Shown here: one piece after another, positions 22,226 to 32,432 of the stretch
Position numbering within the stretch: the first letter of the stretch is position 1
How the letters are laid out: every line of letters starts with the position of its first letter
Assembly: GCF_900141775.1 (NCBI RefSeq)
Contig: NZ_FSRI01000001.1
Location: forward strand, 1,148,251 to 1,212,250
Length of the DNA stretch: 64,000 nt
Direction: 5' to 3'
Source of the DNA: Salinivibrio sp. ES.052
GTDB taxonomy: Bacteria > Pseudomonadota > Gammaproteobacteria > Enterobacterales > Vibrionaceae
Translations under genes and position numbers: made by a program
Notes under the pieces: generated by a model
What the model was told of the DNA's origin: nothing
Seen by the model: the letters and a program-made list of their open reading frames with translations, nothing else
Databases searched by the model: none

Positions 22226-24112
22226 CTAGGAGGAAGACAGCGCCGAAGCAATGGTCTCCAAGCTACTCGGATCGTCAATCGTCGAGGGCACTTGATAAGA
22301 TTCGCCATCCGCCATCTGACGAATAATACGACGCAAGATTTTACCTGAGCGTGTTTTGGGTAATTTCTCCACGATAATCGCGTGTTTAAAGCAAGCAATC
22401 GCGCCGATTCTATCCCGCACACGCTGTACTAATTCCTGTTCTATCTCCCCGCTCACAGAGACAAAACCGTCCTTCAGTACCACTAAGCCGAGCGGCAATT
22501 GGCCTTTGAGCTCATCGTGCATGCCCACCACCGCACACTCCGCCACCGCCTCATGGCTGCCTAATACCTCTTCCATTTCGCCAGTTGATAAACGGTGGCC
22601 CGCGACGTTAATCACATCGTCAATCCGTCCCATCACAAACACATAACCATCTTCGTCCATGTAGCCCCCATCACCAGAGACATAGTAACCGGGGAACTGG
22701 CTGAGATAGCCGGCTTCAAAGCGATCGTGGTTGCGCCACACCGTGGGCAGGCAGCTCGGTGGCAGGGGACGCTTTACGGCAATGTATCCTTGCTGGTTTG
22801 GTGCGGCAATCTCGCCCATTTCATCGAGGATACACACCTGATACCCCGGGCTTGGCATGGTTGCCGAGCCAGGCTTGGTCGCAAAACAGGTTAACCCCAA
22901 TGGATTACCCGCAATCGCCCAACCGGTTTCAGTTTGCCACCAGTGATCGACCACGGGTCGCTGGGTCTTTTCTTCTACCCATTCCAATGTTGGCGGGTCA
23001 AGCCGCTCGCCGGCCATAAACACCGTGCGTAAGGATGTCATCGGATAACGCGCCAGGTGCTCACCGTTTGGATCTTGCTTTTTAATCGCTCGAAAGGCGG
23101 TAGGCGCCGAGAACAAGATGCTGACGTTATACTCATCACACACGCGCCAAAACGCACCCGCATCCGGTGTGCCGACGGGTTTGCCTTCAAACATCACCGT
23201 GGTGCAGCCGTGTAGCAAGGGGGCATAGACAATATACGAGTGCCCTACCACCCAGCCGACATCCGAAGCGGCCCAAAACACCTCGCCGGGTTTGACGTTA
23301 TAAATCGCGCTCATGCTGTACTTCATCGCTACCGCATGACCGCCATTGTCACGCACCACACCTTTGGGTTTACCGGTGGTGCCTGAGGTGTAGAGGATAT
23401 ACAAAGGATCCGTAGCATTGACGGGCACTGGCGCCGCAGGCGTTGCTTCAGCTAATAATACCGCCCAGTCAGTATCACGCGGATTGTCTAAATTGGCACG
23501 ACACATCGCACGCTGATAGACCACCACATGATTGGGTTTGTAGCGACTGTCCATGATGGCTTGATCAACCATCGGCTTATAAGCCAAGGTTTTCGCGCCC
23601 TCGATGCCGCATGAGGCGGTAAGTACCACTTTAGGCTCCGCATCTTCAATCCTTACCGCCAGCTCGTTCGGGGCAAAGCCACCAAACACCACCGAGTGGA
23701 TTGCCCCAAGCCTTGCACAAGCGAGCATCGCCACGGTTGCTTCTGGGATCATGGGCATATAAATCACCACGCGATCCCCCTTTTCAACCCCTAACCCTGC
23801 CAACATGCCCGCAACTTTCGCCACGTAGTCACGCAACGCCGCATAAGTGTAGGTGGTTTTTTTGTCGGTAACCGGTGAGTCGTAAATAAGCGCGGTTTGT
23901 TCGCCCCGACCTTGTTCGACATGAGCATCGAGTGCCATATAGGCGGTGTTCATGGTGCCATCGGCAAACCAGCGCTCAATGCCATTATCGTCTTTGCTAA
24001 GAATGGTTTGTGGAAAGGTAAACCAATCGAGCTGCTTGGCCTGTGCCTGCCAAAATCCCTCGGGGTCACGGCTGGCCCAATCCGCATGGTGTTGATAACT
24101 GGCTTCTTGCAT
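22226..24112 (-). CDS. prpE: Propionyl-CoA synthetase PrpE
   Basis: 628 residues, ANL superfamily. ILYTSGTTGKPKGVVRDNGG is the AMP-binding P-loop, DHWWQTETGW the adenylate-recognition motif, and KLPKTRSGKILRR contains the lysine commonly acetylated for regulation. It activates propionate to propionyl-CoA, the entry to the 2-methylcitrate cycle. The ATG giving MQEASYQHH has AAGGAG six bases before it. Last gene of the operon, 67 bases after prpD. Confidence 0.93.
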   Translation of the reverse strand: MQEASYQHHADWASRDPEGFWQAQAKQLDWFTFPQTILSKDDNGIERWFADGTMNTAYMALDAHVEQGRGEQTALIYDSPVTDKKTTYTYAALRDYVAKVAGMLAGLGVEKGDRVVIYMPMIPEATVAMLACARLGAIHSVVFGGFAPNELAVRIEDAEPKVVLTASCGIEGAKTLAYKPMVDQAIMDSRYKPNHVVVYQRAMCRANLDNPRDTDWAVLLAEATPAAPVPVNATDPLYILYTSGTTGKPKGVVRDNGGHAVAMKYSMSAIYNVKPGEVFWAASDVGWVVGHSYIVYAPLLHGCTTVMFEGKPVGTPDAGAFWRVCDEYNVSILFSAPTAFRAIKKQDPNGEHLARYPMTSLRTVFMAGERLDPPTLEWVEEKTQRPVVDHWWQTETGWAIAGNPLGLTCFATKPGSATMPSPGYQVCILDEMGEIAAPNQQGYIAVKRPLPPSCLPTVWRNHDRFEAGYLSQFPGYYVSGDGGYMDEDGYVFVMGRIDDVINVAGHRLSTGEMEEVLGSHEAVAECAVVGMHDELKGQLPLGLVVLKDGFVSVSGEIEQELVQRVRDRIGAIACFKHAIIVEKLPKTRSGKILRRIIRQMADGESYQVPSTIDDPSSLETIASALSSS

Positions 24113-24179
24113 AAGCGGCTCCTTATCGCCCACCCTTGGCAGGCGATACGTTTGCAGGCAATGGATTCATTCAGCGTGC

Positions 24180-25631
24180 TTAGTTAATCACAAACAACGA
24201 CATAAACTCATGCACCGGGGTTTTCTCCAGCGCGGCCTGATCGCTACACAAGGCAGCGATTTTTTCGCTCTGTGCTTGCGGGAACCGGGTCGCCAAGTTA
24301 GTGCGGAATTTTTGCTCCAGCACAGGGATCCCTTCTTCGCGACGGCGGCGGTGACCAATCGGGTATTCCACCGCGACCTGCTCAGTACTGCTGCCATCGG
24401 TAAAGAAGATTTGAATGGCATTGGCAATCGAGCGCTTTTCAGGCTCGAGATACTCGGCGCTATAGCGTGGGTCTTCTTTGATCACCATTTTCTGGCGCAA
24501 GGTATCAATCCTCAAATCCGCTTGATGGAAGGCATCTTCATAGTGCTCAGCCACTAAATTGCCGTATAGCAGCGGCACTGCCACCATGTATTGCAGGCAG
24601 TGGTCACGGTCAGCCGGGTTAGCCAACTCCCCTTCTTTAGAAATGATGCGAATGGCCGATTCATGGGTGGTGATTTCAATACGTTCAATCTCATCCACGC
24701 GGTCTTTCACCTGTGAATGCAGGGTAACCGCCGCTTCCACCGCCGTTTGGGCATGAAACTCCGCTGGGAAGGAAATCTTAAACAGCACGTTTTCCATTAC
24801 GTAGCTGGCAAAGTCTTGTTTGATACTAAAGGGATTACCGTTAAACAGCACATCGTAATAACCCCACTTGGGCGCACTGAGGACCGACGGCAAACCCATT
24901 TCACCTTTCATGGTGATCATCGCCAACCGCACCGCGCGGGAGGTGGCATCGCCCGCCGCCCACGATTTGCGTGAACCGGCGTTCGGCGCATGGCGATAAG
25001 TGCGCAGCGCACAACCATCCACCCAAGCTTGAGAGACGGCATCAATGATCTGATCGCGATTACCGCCCAGCATTTTGGTGACCACAGCCGTTGATGCCAC
25101 ACGCACCAATAAAACGTGATCCAGCCCGACGCGGTTAAAGCTATTCTCAAGGGCAAGCACGCCTTGGATCTCATGCGCTTTGATCATCGCAGTCAACACA
25201 TCACGCATGGTAAGCGGCGGTTTGCCTTCGGCCACGGCCACACGGCTTAAGTAATCGGCGGTGGCCAAAATCCCACCTAAGTTATCGGACGGATGGCCCC
25301 ACTCGGCGGCGAGCCAAGTATCGTTAAAATCGAGCCAGCGAATAATACAGCCGATGTTAAACGCGGCAGTGACCGGATCAAGCTCGTGAGAGGTGCCCGG
25401 CACACGCGCGCCATGGCGCACAGTCGTCCCCGGCACCAGTGGACCCAGGTGTTTGGTACATTCAGGGAAACGTAGCGCCAGCAAGCCACAGCCAAGGGTA
25501 TCCATCAAACAGTTACGGGCAGTGTTGTAGGCTTCTGTCGAGGCAATCGGCGTGCTATCAACATAGTCAGCAACTTGCACCAATAAGGCATCAGGGTCGG
25601 GGCGCTGGTTCAATTCTACGTTGTTGCTCAT
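24180..25631 (-). CDS. prpD: 2-methylcitrate dehydratase PrpD
   Basis: 483 residues of the MmgE/PrpD family (cofactor-free dehydratase). Family stretches include [59 protein letters not shown] and [17 protein letters not shown]. Many Vibrio use the AcnD/PrpF pair for this step; here the PrpD type is present instead. The ATG giving MSNNVEL has AAGGA seven bases upstream; a TTG two codons earlier is less likely. Confidence 0.93.
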   Translation of the reverse strand: MSNNVELNQRPDPDALLVQVADYVDSTPIASTEAYNTARNCLMDTLGCGLLALRFPECTKHLGPLVPGTTVRHGARVPGTSHELDPVTAAFNIGCIIRWLDFNDTWLAAEWGHPSDNLGGILATADYLSRVAVAEGKPPLTMRDVLTAMIKAHEIQGVLALENSFNRVGLDHVLLVRVASTAVVTKMLGGNRDQIIDAVSQAWVDGCALRTYRHAPNAGSRKSWAAGDATSRAVRLAMITMKGEMGLPSVLSAPKWGYYDVLFNGNPFSIKQDFASYVMENVLFKISFPAEFHAQTAVEAAVTLHSQVKDRVDEIERIEITTHESAIRIISKEGELANPADRDHCLQYMVAVPLLYGNLVAEHYEDAFHQADLRIDTLRQKMVIKEDPRYSAEYLEPEKRSIANAIQIFFTDGSSTEQVAVEYPIGHRRRREEGIPVLEQKFRTNLATRFPQAQSEKIAALCSDQAALEKTPVHEFMSLFVIN

Positions 25632-25675
25632 GGTCAATTCCTTGTGTGATGGTTAATCCAGTTAATACGCGCTGA

Positions 25676-26827
25676 TTAGGGGCGCTGATCGATAGGTAGC
25701 CAATCTTGGTGCTCTGGGCCGTCGTAATCGGCACTGGGGCGAATAATGCGGTTATTAGCGCGCTGCTCAAACACATGCGCCGCCCAGCCCGTTACTCGGC
25801 TCATCACAAAAATCGGGGTAAACAACTTGGTCGGGATCCCCATAAAGTGATAGGCCGATGCGTGATAGAAATCGGCATTGGGGAACAAGCCTTTCTCGCG
25901 CTTCATCACTTGTTCAACCCGTTCAGACACATCGTACAGCCAAGCGTCTGGTGCGTTTTCCGCTAGCTGTTTCGACCAATGTTTGATAAGCGCATTGCGG
26001 GGGTCTGATTCACGGTAAATCGCATGGCCAAAGCCCATCACTTTGTCTTTGTTGGCGAGCATTTGCATTAGCCCGGCTTCAGCGTCGTCAGGCGACCGCC
26101 ACTGCTCGAGCATCGCCATCGCCGCTTCATTAGCACCGCCATGCAATGGGCCGCGCAAGCTGCCGATGGCGGCGGTAATGCAAGAGTGCAAATCGGACAA
26201 GGTAGACGCACACACACGGGCAGTAAAGGTCGAGGCATTGAACTCATGCTCGGCATACAGCACCAGCGAGCAATGCATCACAGATTCATGCAGTGGCGAC
26301 GGGGTTTCATCAGTCAGCATTTTGAGGAAGTAACCGCCAATGCTTTTCACCTCAGGCTGGTAGGTATCGACTCGCACACCATCATGCGAATAGCGATACC
26401 AATAGCAGATAATGGCCGGCAACATCGCCAACAGCGTATCGGTTTTATCCGCTTGCTCATTAAAGTCGGTTTCTTGATCCAAATTACCCAGCATCGAGCA
26501 GCCGGTACGCATCACATCCATGGGGTGCGCATTGGCAGGAATTCGCTCCAGCACCGCTTTTAAGGCGTCAGGCAATCCCCGTTTGCCGACCAAGGTTTCT
26601 GTGTAGTCGCCCAGCGCTTGGCGATTGGGGAGTTGGCCTTTGAGTAGCAGGTAAGCCACTTCCTCAAATTGGGCGTGATTGGCTAAATCGGTAATATCGT
26701 AACCGCGATAGGTTAATCCAGTACCGGTTTGTCCCACCGTACACAAGGCGGTGGTGCCGGCACTTTGACCACGAAGGCCCGCGCCGGAGATGGCTTTGTC
26801 TTTGGGTGCGACGGCGACATTTGTCAT
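25676..26827 (-). CDS. prpC: 2-methylcitrate synthase PrpC
   Basis: About 383 residues of the citrate synthase family. GLTYRGYDITDLA near the N-terminus, the catalytic His in GPLHGGANEAA, the second His in MGFGHAIYRESDPR and the Asp in YHASAY/GIPTKLFTPIFVMSRVTGWAAHVFEQ region mark the active site. It condenses propionyl-CoA with oxaloacetate. The ATG giving MTNVAVAP has AAAGGAG upstream; the 40-residue open extension before it is not family-like. Confidence 0.93.
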   Translation of the reverse strand: MTNVAVAPKDKAISGAGLRGQSAGTTALCTVGQTGTGLTYRGYDITDLANHAQFEEVAYLLLKGQLPNRQALGDYTETLVGKRGLPDALKAVLERIPANAHPMDVMRTGCSMLGNLDQETDFNEQADKTDTLLAMLPAIICYWYRYSHDGVRVDTYQPEVKSIGGYFLKMLTDETPSPLHESVMHCSLVLYAEHEFNASTFTARVCASTLSDLHSCITAAIGSLRGPLHGGANEAAMAMLEQWRSPDDAEAGLMQMLANKDKVMGFGHAIYRESDPRNALIKHWSKQLAENAPDAWLYDVSERVEQVMKREKGLFPNADFYHASAYHFMGIPTKLFTPIFVMSRVTGWAAHVFEQRANNRIIRPSADYDGPEHQDWLPIDQRP

Positions 26828-26943
26828 GATTGGCTCCTTTCCTTTGATGCCATCAGATTCAACCGCTGCATGAATCCGTGAACGTAGCGATAATTCCAGT
26901 GTGGCGTAACCGACGTTTTCACACCGAGGGTGTGCGTTCGTGA

Positions 26944-27813
26944 TCACTCTTTTCCAAATAAGCGATCCAATTGTTGTTCGTAGGCGTGATACCCCAAGAA
27001 GTCATAGAGCGCATCACGGGTTTGCATGGTGTCGACCACGTTTTTCTGGTGGCCATCATCCAGCAAGTGTTGATACACATTGAGGGCGGCTTGGTTCATG
27101 GCACGAAATGCAGAGAGCGGATACAGCACCATGCTGACCCCGACGCCCGCCAACTCTTGGCTGGTAAACAGTGGGGTTTGACCAAACTCGGTGATATTCG
27201 CCAGCACCGGCACCTTTACTTGCTCGACAAAGGCTTGGTACTGCTCGAGTGTTTGCATGGCTTCGGGGAAAATCATGTCCGCTCCCGCTTCTACGTACGC
27301 TCTGGCGCGGGCGACGGCACTGTCCATGCCTTCCACCGCCAAGGCGTCGGTGCGCGCCATGATCACAAACTCAGGATCGGTCCGCGCATCGACCGCGGCT
27401 TTAATGCGGTCGACCATTTCGGCTTGGCTGACAATTTCTTTGTTGGGACGATGACCGCAGCGCTTTTGCGATACTTGATCTTCCATATGTACCGCGCCTG
27501 CACCGGCCCGCTCCATTTCGCGAATGGTGCGAGCAATATTGAGCGCGCCGCCAAAGCCGGTATCTATATCCACCAGTAAGGGCACGTCTGTCGCTGCCGT
27601 GATCCGGCGGACATCTTCCAACACATCATTAAGCGTGGTGATCCCCAAATCCGGTAAGCCATAAGAGGCATTGGCAATTCCACCTCCTGACAGGTAAATA
27701 GCTTGATGCCCCACTCGCTCCGCCATCATGGCGCAATAGGGGTTAATCGTACCGACGACTTGCAGCGGAATATTGTTGCGCACCGCTTGGCGAAAACGTG
27801 CACCTGCACTCAT
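26944..27813 (-). CDS. prpB: Methylisocitrate lyase PrpB
   Basis: 289 residues of the isocitrate lyase/PEP mutase superfamily. [11 protein letters not shown] supplies metal-binding Asp residues, and the catalytic loop [13 protein letters not shown] contains the KRCGHR signature. It splits 2-methylisocitrate into pyruvate and succinate. AAGGAG lies six bases before the ATG. First catabolic gene after the regulator, with 37 bases between them. Confidence 0.95.
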   Translation of the reverse strand: MSAGARFRQAVRNNIPLQVVGTINPYCAMMAERVGHQAIYLSGGGIANASYGLPDLGITTLNDVLEDVRRITAATDVPLLVDIDTGFGGALNIARTIREMERAGAGAVHMEDQVSQKRCGHRPNKEIVSQAEMVDRIKAAVDARTDPEFVIMARTDALAVEGMDSAVARARAYVEAGADMIFPEAMQTLEQYQAFVEQVKVPVLANITEFGQTPLFTSQELAGVGVSMVLYPLSAFRAMNQAALNVYQHLLDDGHQKNVVDTMQTRDALYDFLGYHAYEQQLDRLFGKE

Positions 27814-27850
27814 AGTATTCTCCTTGTGAACTCATGGCTTAGCGGATTAA

Positions 27851-28564
27851 TTAATCGGTAATTTGCTGTTCAATCAGTTGGCGACTGCGCTGAATATGAC
27901 GACGCATCAGCATTTCGGCCAACTCGGCATCGCGCTCTCGAATTGCCGCCAAAATCTGCATGTGCTCTTGCAACGCTTGCTGGGGGCGAGAATGCGCCCG
28001 GGGCGATTGAAAGCGGTACATCCGCAGCAAGTGGTACAACTCACCGCACAACAGGTTGATCAGTTTCTGGTTATGACTGGCTTTGATGATGCAATAATGA
28101 AAATCAAAGTCGCCTTGTTGGTGAAAGTAGGCCGCCCCCTCCACCCGTTCGATATAGGCATGGTGGGTGTCGAGCACTGCACTTAACTGCTCAATTTCCT
28201 CATCGGTGATATGCGCGCAAGCAAGCCGAGCAGCCATGCCTTCCAGTGCTTCTCGCACCGCATAAATCTCAGCCAGTTGACGATGCGTGAGAGTCACTAC
28301 CCTTGCCCCGACATGAGGGACGCGCTCTACCAACCCCAAGGCTTCGACCCGCATCATGGCTTCACGCAGTGGCCCTCGGCTGACGCCAAATGCAGCAGCC
28401 AACCCCGCTTCCGATACCTTGGTGCCCGCTGGATAAGTGCCGGTGACAATCGCCTCGATAAGTTGCTCGGTCAGACTGGCTGACTTGGTGGGCTCACGTG
28501 ACTCAGCTGGAAACGATTGGGCGTGCTGCGCGAGAACTTGGTCATTTGTCGACAATAAAGACAT
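27851..28564 (-). CDS. GntR family (FCD) regulator of the prp operon
   Basis: 237 residues. An N-terminal winged helix (TYPAGTKVSEAGLAAAFGVSRGPLREAMMRVEALGLVERVPHVGARV) and a C-terminal all-helical FCD ligand-binding domain with the His/Asp metal-site pattern. It is the first gene of the gntR-prpBCDE block, taking the place of the sigma-54 activator PrpR used in E. coli. Two palindromes related to TTGTCGACAA, one over its own start and one 62 bases upstream, suggest autoregulation and operon control. Confidence 0.85.
   Translation of the reverse strand: MSLLSTNDQVLAQHAQSFPAESREPTKSASLTEQLIEAIVTGTYPAGTKVSEAGLAAAFGVSRGPLREAMMRVEALGLVERVPHVGARVVTLTHRQLAEIYAVREALEGMAARLACAHITDEEIEQLSAVLDTHHAYIERVEGAAYFHQQGDFDFHYCIIKASHNQKLINLLCGELYHLLRMYRFQSPRAHSRPQQALQEHMQILAAIRERDAELAEMLMRRHIQRSRQLIEQQITD
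28546..28555 (-). promoter_or_regulatory. GntR-type operator overlapping the start of the regulator gene
   Basis: Perfect palindrome TTGTCGACAA within codons 3-7 of the GntR gene. Its centre is 62 bases from the second palindrome, near an integral number of helical turns. Confidence 0.6.
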
Positions 28565-28606
28565 AAATACCGCCTAAAAACTTCAATAAAGCCAGAATAG
28601 AATAAA

Positions 28607-28618
28607 ATTGTAGACAAT
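28607..28618 (-). promoter_or_regulatory. GntR-type operator upstream of the prp operon
   Basis: ATTGTAGACAAT, arms ATTGT and ACAAT around AG, about 43 bases upstream of the regulator's start codon, embedded in AT-rich promoter sequence. Confidence 0.6.
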
Positions 28619-28793
28619 GTAGATTAGACTTTGGTCTGTAGCGGCGCCTTTTTATCGTGATCAAAACCACAACGTAAATGATAATGTACGCATTGGATTG
28701 TTATTCACTTGTTATCAAACAGGTGTTTGACTCGACCTATTGCGAGAGCGGCGTATGGTAGTGCGGTCGTTTTAATAGGGATAGAACGCAAAT

Positions 28794-29405
28794 ATGGATA
28801 GAAATCATTCCAAGCGTGAAAACGCATTAGCACTGCTTATCGGCAGTAGTTTGGTGTCACTCGGCATCTTCTTTTTCAACCAACTAGGATTACTGACCGG
28901 CGGTACCGCTGGATTGGCGCTGTTTTTACAGCGGGTCACTGACTTCAGTTTTGGTGAGCTTTTCTTCGTGATCAACCTGCCTTTTTATTGGCTCGCCTAC
29001 ACCCAAATGGGCAAACGCTTTACCTTAAGCACCTTGGTTGCGGTCAGCATCGTTTCATTCGGTGCGGATCATCTAAGCGCCGTATTAACCATCAACAGCA
29101 TTCATCCTGTGTATGCGGCGCTATTTGGCGGCGGGTTAATCGGCATGGGCATGCTAGTGATGTTTCGCCATCAATGCAGTTTGGGCGGATTTAACACCTT
29201 AGCGCTGTTTTTGCAGCAACGGTTTGGCATCCGGGCGGGAAAAGTGCAAATGGCGCTGGATTGCTCGATTGTGATCTTATCACTGCTGGTGGTCGAGCCT
29301 TGGCTAATTGGCTTATCGGTCGCTGCCGCAATCACCACCAATCTCGTCCTTGCCATGAACCATAAACCCGGACGCTACCAAGTTCAGCCACCACAAGCCG
29401 CATAG
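28794..29405 (+). CDS. YitT family membrane protein
   Basis: 203 residues with about five to six membrane segments. The family opening GSSLVSLGIFFFNQLGLLTGGTAGLALFL and the later MLVMFRHQCSLGGFNTLALFLQQRFGIRAGKVQM are typical YitT/DUF161 features. Unlike long YitT proteins it lacks the C-terminal DUF2179 domain. Function is not established. Divergent from the prp regulator, with its own terminator. Confidence 0.85.
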   Translation: MDRNHSKRENALALLIGSSLVSLGIFFFNQLGLLTGGTAGLALFLQRVTDFSFGELFFVINLPFYWLAYTQMGKRFTLSTLVAVSIVSFGADHLSAVLTINSIHPVYAALFGGGLIGMGMLVMFRHQCSLGGFNTLALFLQQRFGIRAGKVQMALDCSIVILSLLVVEPWLIGLSVAAAITTNLVLAMNHKPGRYQVQPPQAA

Positions 29406-29444
29406 CGGGCGTGAATGACACGGAAAACATAGATAAACATAGAT

Positions 29445-29468
29445 AGAGGCGGCCTTCCGCCTCTTTTT
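29445..29468 (+). terminator. Terminator after the YitT gene
   Basis: AGAGGCGG-CCTT-CCGCCTCT stem followed by a T-run. Confidence 0.9.
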
Positions 29469-29602
29469 CAATCACTTCCTCTACAACACCTTGTCCCCAA
29501 TCGTTACGACAGCGCCTCGACATCTAAATACGAATCACTCTTACAATTGATTGCTGCGCATGCTAAATTTCACCTTTTAGGCGCCAATCATAAGGAGTGT
29601 TG

Positions 29603-30475
29603 ATGAACGCGGCCGATCCTTGCTTTGAAGCACCACAACTGCCTGCCGCGGTTGCACTGTCCCCTTTCCCCACCGCTTTAGGCTTGTCAGTGATCCCTGA
29701 TGATGTGCAAGGCGTGTCGCTTCGGGAACAACTCACCACACATCAAGGACTGGCGCAATGTTTTGCCGCGGTGAACTCGACCTATGGCAATGCAGATAGC
29801 CGTGCCCAAGGCACACTTTTTATCGGCGCCTATGCCTATGAGTTTTTGCTTCCAGTGCTTGCCAGCTGGCTACAGGCTGGAAAGCTTCCCTCGCTGGACC
29901 TTGATAACTGGCACGTAAAATACCAGCCTACCCGTGTCACTAAACCGAATGGCAAGGAGCTCGTTTATCACAAGCCACATTTTTATCTCAATGCCTTGAT
30001 TGGCTGGAAACAACCTGCGGCAGAAGAGTGGCTAACTATTTTGCACGGCGCGTTGTTACGTCACTTTTCGCCCATCGTTGATGCGGTCGCGGAACAAAGC
30101 GGTATGCGTGAGGGGCCACTTTGGAAAGTGGTTGCCGATTCAATCTGTATTGCCTTTTTGATGGTGGGTAAACATCGTGATTGTGAGCAGGCCGCACGTG
30201 ACACGGCGCTGTCGATCGTCCATCAACGTGGCACCCCGCTTTATAGCAAGCGCAGTGGTTTTCACGATGTGACCGTCTACGATCCGAATGACACCCAAAC
30301 CGTGCTGCAAACCCATAGCTTCCGTCTGCGCGGCGGCTGCTGCCGGATCTTTACCGTGGATGAACACAGTTATTGCTCAACCTGCTGCTTTTTAAAGCCT
30401 GACGAACAAGCTAAACGTCTCGCGGAAGTCGCGTATCAGCGTGAAGGCGTGGCACTGGACACGCAGCCTCGCTAA
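29603..30475 (+). CDS. FhuF-like siderophore-iron reductase
   Basis: 290 residues. The C-terminus carries GCCRIFTVDEHSYCSTCCFLKP, the Cys-Cys-x10-Cys-x2-Cys pattern that holds the [2Fe-2S] cluster of FhuF proteins; the upstream RLRG/SFRLRGG segment is also family-like. It would release iron from imported ferric siderophores in the cytoplasm. The start is the ATG directly after AAGGAGTGTTG. No siderophore transport genes are adjacent and no clear Fur box was found by eye. Its 3' end overlaps the convergent gene by four bases. Confidence 0.8.
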   Translation: MNAADPCFEAPQLPAAVALSPFPTALGLSVIPDDVQGVSLREQLTTHQGLAQCFAAVNSTYGNADSRAQGTLFIGAYAYEFLLPVLASWLQAGKLPSLDLDNWHVKYQPTRVTKPNGKELVYHKPHFYLNALIGWKQPAAEEWLTILHGALLRHFSPIVDAVAEQSGMREGPLWKVVADSICIAFLMVGKHRDCEQAARDTALSIVHQRGTPLYSKRSGFHDVTVYDPNDTQTVLQTHSFRLRGGCCRIFTVDEHSYCSTCCFLKPDEQAKRLAEVAYQREGVALDTQPR

Positions 30476-31587
30476 CTCAGCGCCACATCGACCCAGACAA
30501 GACGATGATCGGAGTGAGCACGCGCATGCTCTTGGCCGTTTTTATCACAAATCAGTGGGTAGTCGGCATCATTAGATCCAGGCCAAAATACGCTGGAAGC
30601 TAACACCGCTAGATCTCGTGAAGGCAAGACGTAATCGAGACGCAACCCACCGTTATGGGTAGCAATTGCCCGCCCCTTACCATCGATAAAGCGAAACGCG
30701 TGAGACTGTGCCGCCTCACTTTTTGGCACCAGCGTGCCGACAGCAACCTCGGGATGCACACGCGGATGGTGAAGCAAGGCGCCAATGGCTTGCTTATCCC
30801 CATCACCGTAGCTCGGATCTGCATTTAAATCGCCAATCACCACAAACGGCGTCTCGGAGGAAAGCCCGCCGTGGGCGCCCTTGTCGTCCACCAGCCAATC
30901 AGCGTTATCCAAAAGGCCAATCAGTTGGTGAATTTCATCACTGTTGCGCCGCCAGTTACGCTTCTCCGGTCCATCAAACACGGGTGGTGTGGGATGACAG
31001 GCCACCACTTGTATTCGTTCATCACCAACCAAAATCGGCACTGAAACCAAGTTTTTCGAGGCGAGACGTAGCGCCTGTTGTGCTTGTTCGGTGTAATACT
31101 CTGCGGGGATTTGATGGTGAGGCAACTGATGCCACGCAAAATGTTGCCAAGTGCGTATAGCGGCATCTTCGATGGGATAACGCGATAAGATCACAAAGCC
31201 AAACTGGCCGTGATAATCGCCAAAGCCATGACACTGCTGGGCATCACTCAAGCGTTTGTTCTCGCTCACCGGCACCGTCAATTTCAGGCCAGTGTTGGTA
31301 GCCGGCAAGTAACGATACGGATAATCAATCGGGGTTTCACCGTGCTGAGGCTCGGCCAAATGACGCTCACAAAATGCGGCGAGCGCACCATCATCGCCGC
31401 CGTCACCTAGATGATCAAACTCGCAAAGCACCACCACATCGGGTCGCAGGCGCTGTAAGGTGGCAGCCAGGTTTTTAATTTGCCGACTCGGCGTTGGTGC
31501 CAACATCTGCGATTTTATGTCGCCGACCTTGCGCCCAGCCAAAGACAGGTTAAATTGCGCAAACCTTAGGGTCGAAGGTGTTGTCAT
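30472..31587 (-). CDS. Endonuclease/exonuclease/phosphatase family protein
   Basis: 371 residues. LRFAQFNLSLAGRKVGD at the start, VVLCEFDHLGDGGDD (metal-binding Glu), FVVIGDLNADPSYGDGD (Asp-x-Asn) and the C-terminal HSDHRLVWVDV (catalytic Asp-His) are the EEP superfamily motifs. There is no clear signal peptide. Substrate could be DNA, RNA or a phosphodiester lipid; unknown. Followed within 30 bases upstream by a DEDDh exonuclease gene on the same strand. Confidence 0.85.
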   Translation of the reverse strand: MTTPSTLRFAQFNLSLAGRKVGDIKSQMLAPTPSRQIKNLAATLQRLRPDVVVLCEFDHLGDGGDDGALAAFCERHLAEPQHGETPIDYPYRYLPATNTGLKLTVPVSENKRLSDAQQCHGFGDYHGQFGFVILSRYPIEDAAIRTWQHFAWHQLPHHQIPAEYYTEQAQQALRLASKNLVSVPILVGDERIQVVACHPTPPVFDGPEKRNWRRNSDEIHQLIGLLDNADWLVDDKGAHGGLSSETPFVVIGDLNADPSYGDGDKQAIGALLHHPRVHPEVAVGTLVPKSEAAQSHAFRFIDGKGRAIATHNGGLRLDYVLPSRDLAVLASSVFWPGSNDADYPLICDKNGQEHARAHSDHRLVWVDVALS

Positions 31588-31616
31588 GACATCCCACTAA
31601 TATGCTGATAGGAATG

Positions 31617-32102
31617 CTATTTTAACAAGCTATCGAGCGCGCGACGAATTTGGCGTGCATCTTCTACGGCACGGTGCGGTGCCGGCCCTAGAGCCTCCAT
31701 TTCACGGCTAAAGTCACCACGATCTAAGTCACTGTGCTTTTTTAGCCACTGATTTACCTCCATCAAGGTGAAGGAAGGACGCATATAACAGGCTTTGTAA
31801 AGCCGTCCCATCCAAAACAAATCCCACTGGCTATCACAGAGCACATGATCAAAGGGCGCTAGCGTTTGATTTAAGTGCTGACATACTGCCAGCACGCTGG
31901 TCCCTTCGGTGAGTAATTTTTCTTGAGAGATGCCATGAATACGATGCTCAGCGTCTTGGTCCCAATGATGCCAATGGCCACTGGCCGTGGAGGGGTCAAT
32001 TAAAAAACTCTCGCTATCACCACTTGGCAATACGTATCCTACCTCAATCGGGTAAGACACTAACGACAAACCGGATGCTTCAAAATCCAGCGTCACCCAC
32101 AT
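31617..32102 (-). CDS. DEDDh 3'-5' exonuclease
   Basis: 161 residues. VTLDFEASGLS gives the first Asp-Glu pair, HVLCDSQWDLFWM the second Asp, and PHRAVEDARQI the His-x5-Asp pair. This is the RNase T/DnaQ-like fold; such single-domain proteins trim DNA or RNA ends. AAGGAG precedes the ATG by eight bases. Probably co-transcribed with the EEP gene 29 bases downstream. Confidence 0.85.
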   Translation of the reverse strand: MWVTLDFEASGLSLVSYPIEVGYVLPSGDSESFLIDPSTASGHWHHWDQDAEHRIHGISQEKLLTEGTSVLAVCQHLNQTLAPFDHVLCDSQWDLFWMGRLYKACYMRPSFTLMEVNQWLKKHSDLDRGDFSREMEALGPAPHRAVEDARQIRRALDSLLK

Positions 32103-32432
32103 ATGCGTACTCCTTGCTCATAAACTCTCCTGCATGAATAGGCACTTCCTTTGCCTAGGGGCTGTTGACCCTTATTACCTAACTGTAGCCTGTTTGTGAC
32201 TGATTAGACGAGTTGTCGCGCTACTTTTGCGTGCTTGATTAACAAGTGGCTGAAAAAATAGGCTTCATTTCATGCGCTTGGATGTTTTTATTGATAATGT
32301 GATAACTCTAACAAGTAACATTCCGAGTTTGTCAGCTGTACGCTATATTTCATCGCTGGATTGATTTAGGCTTCGATAAAAGCTGCATCGTTCAGTTTGA
32401 TGGTAACCGCCTTGTTTTAGATGGAATCGATT
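32103..32432. other. 330-base intergenic region upstream of mgsA
   Basis: No gene seen. It carries the divergent promoters for the exonuclease and mgsA. I found no clear hairpin or operator by eye. Confidence 0.4.

Noticed and set aside
23897..24187. Open frames antisense to prpE, prpD, prpC and prpB
   Set aside because: These are shadows caused by high GC at codon third positions of real, well-supported genes.
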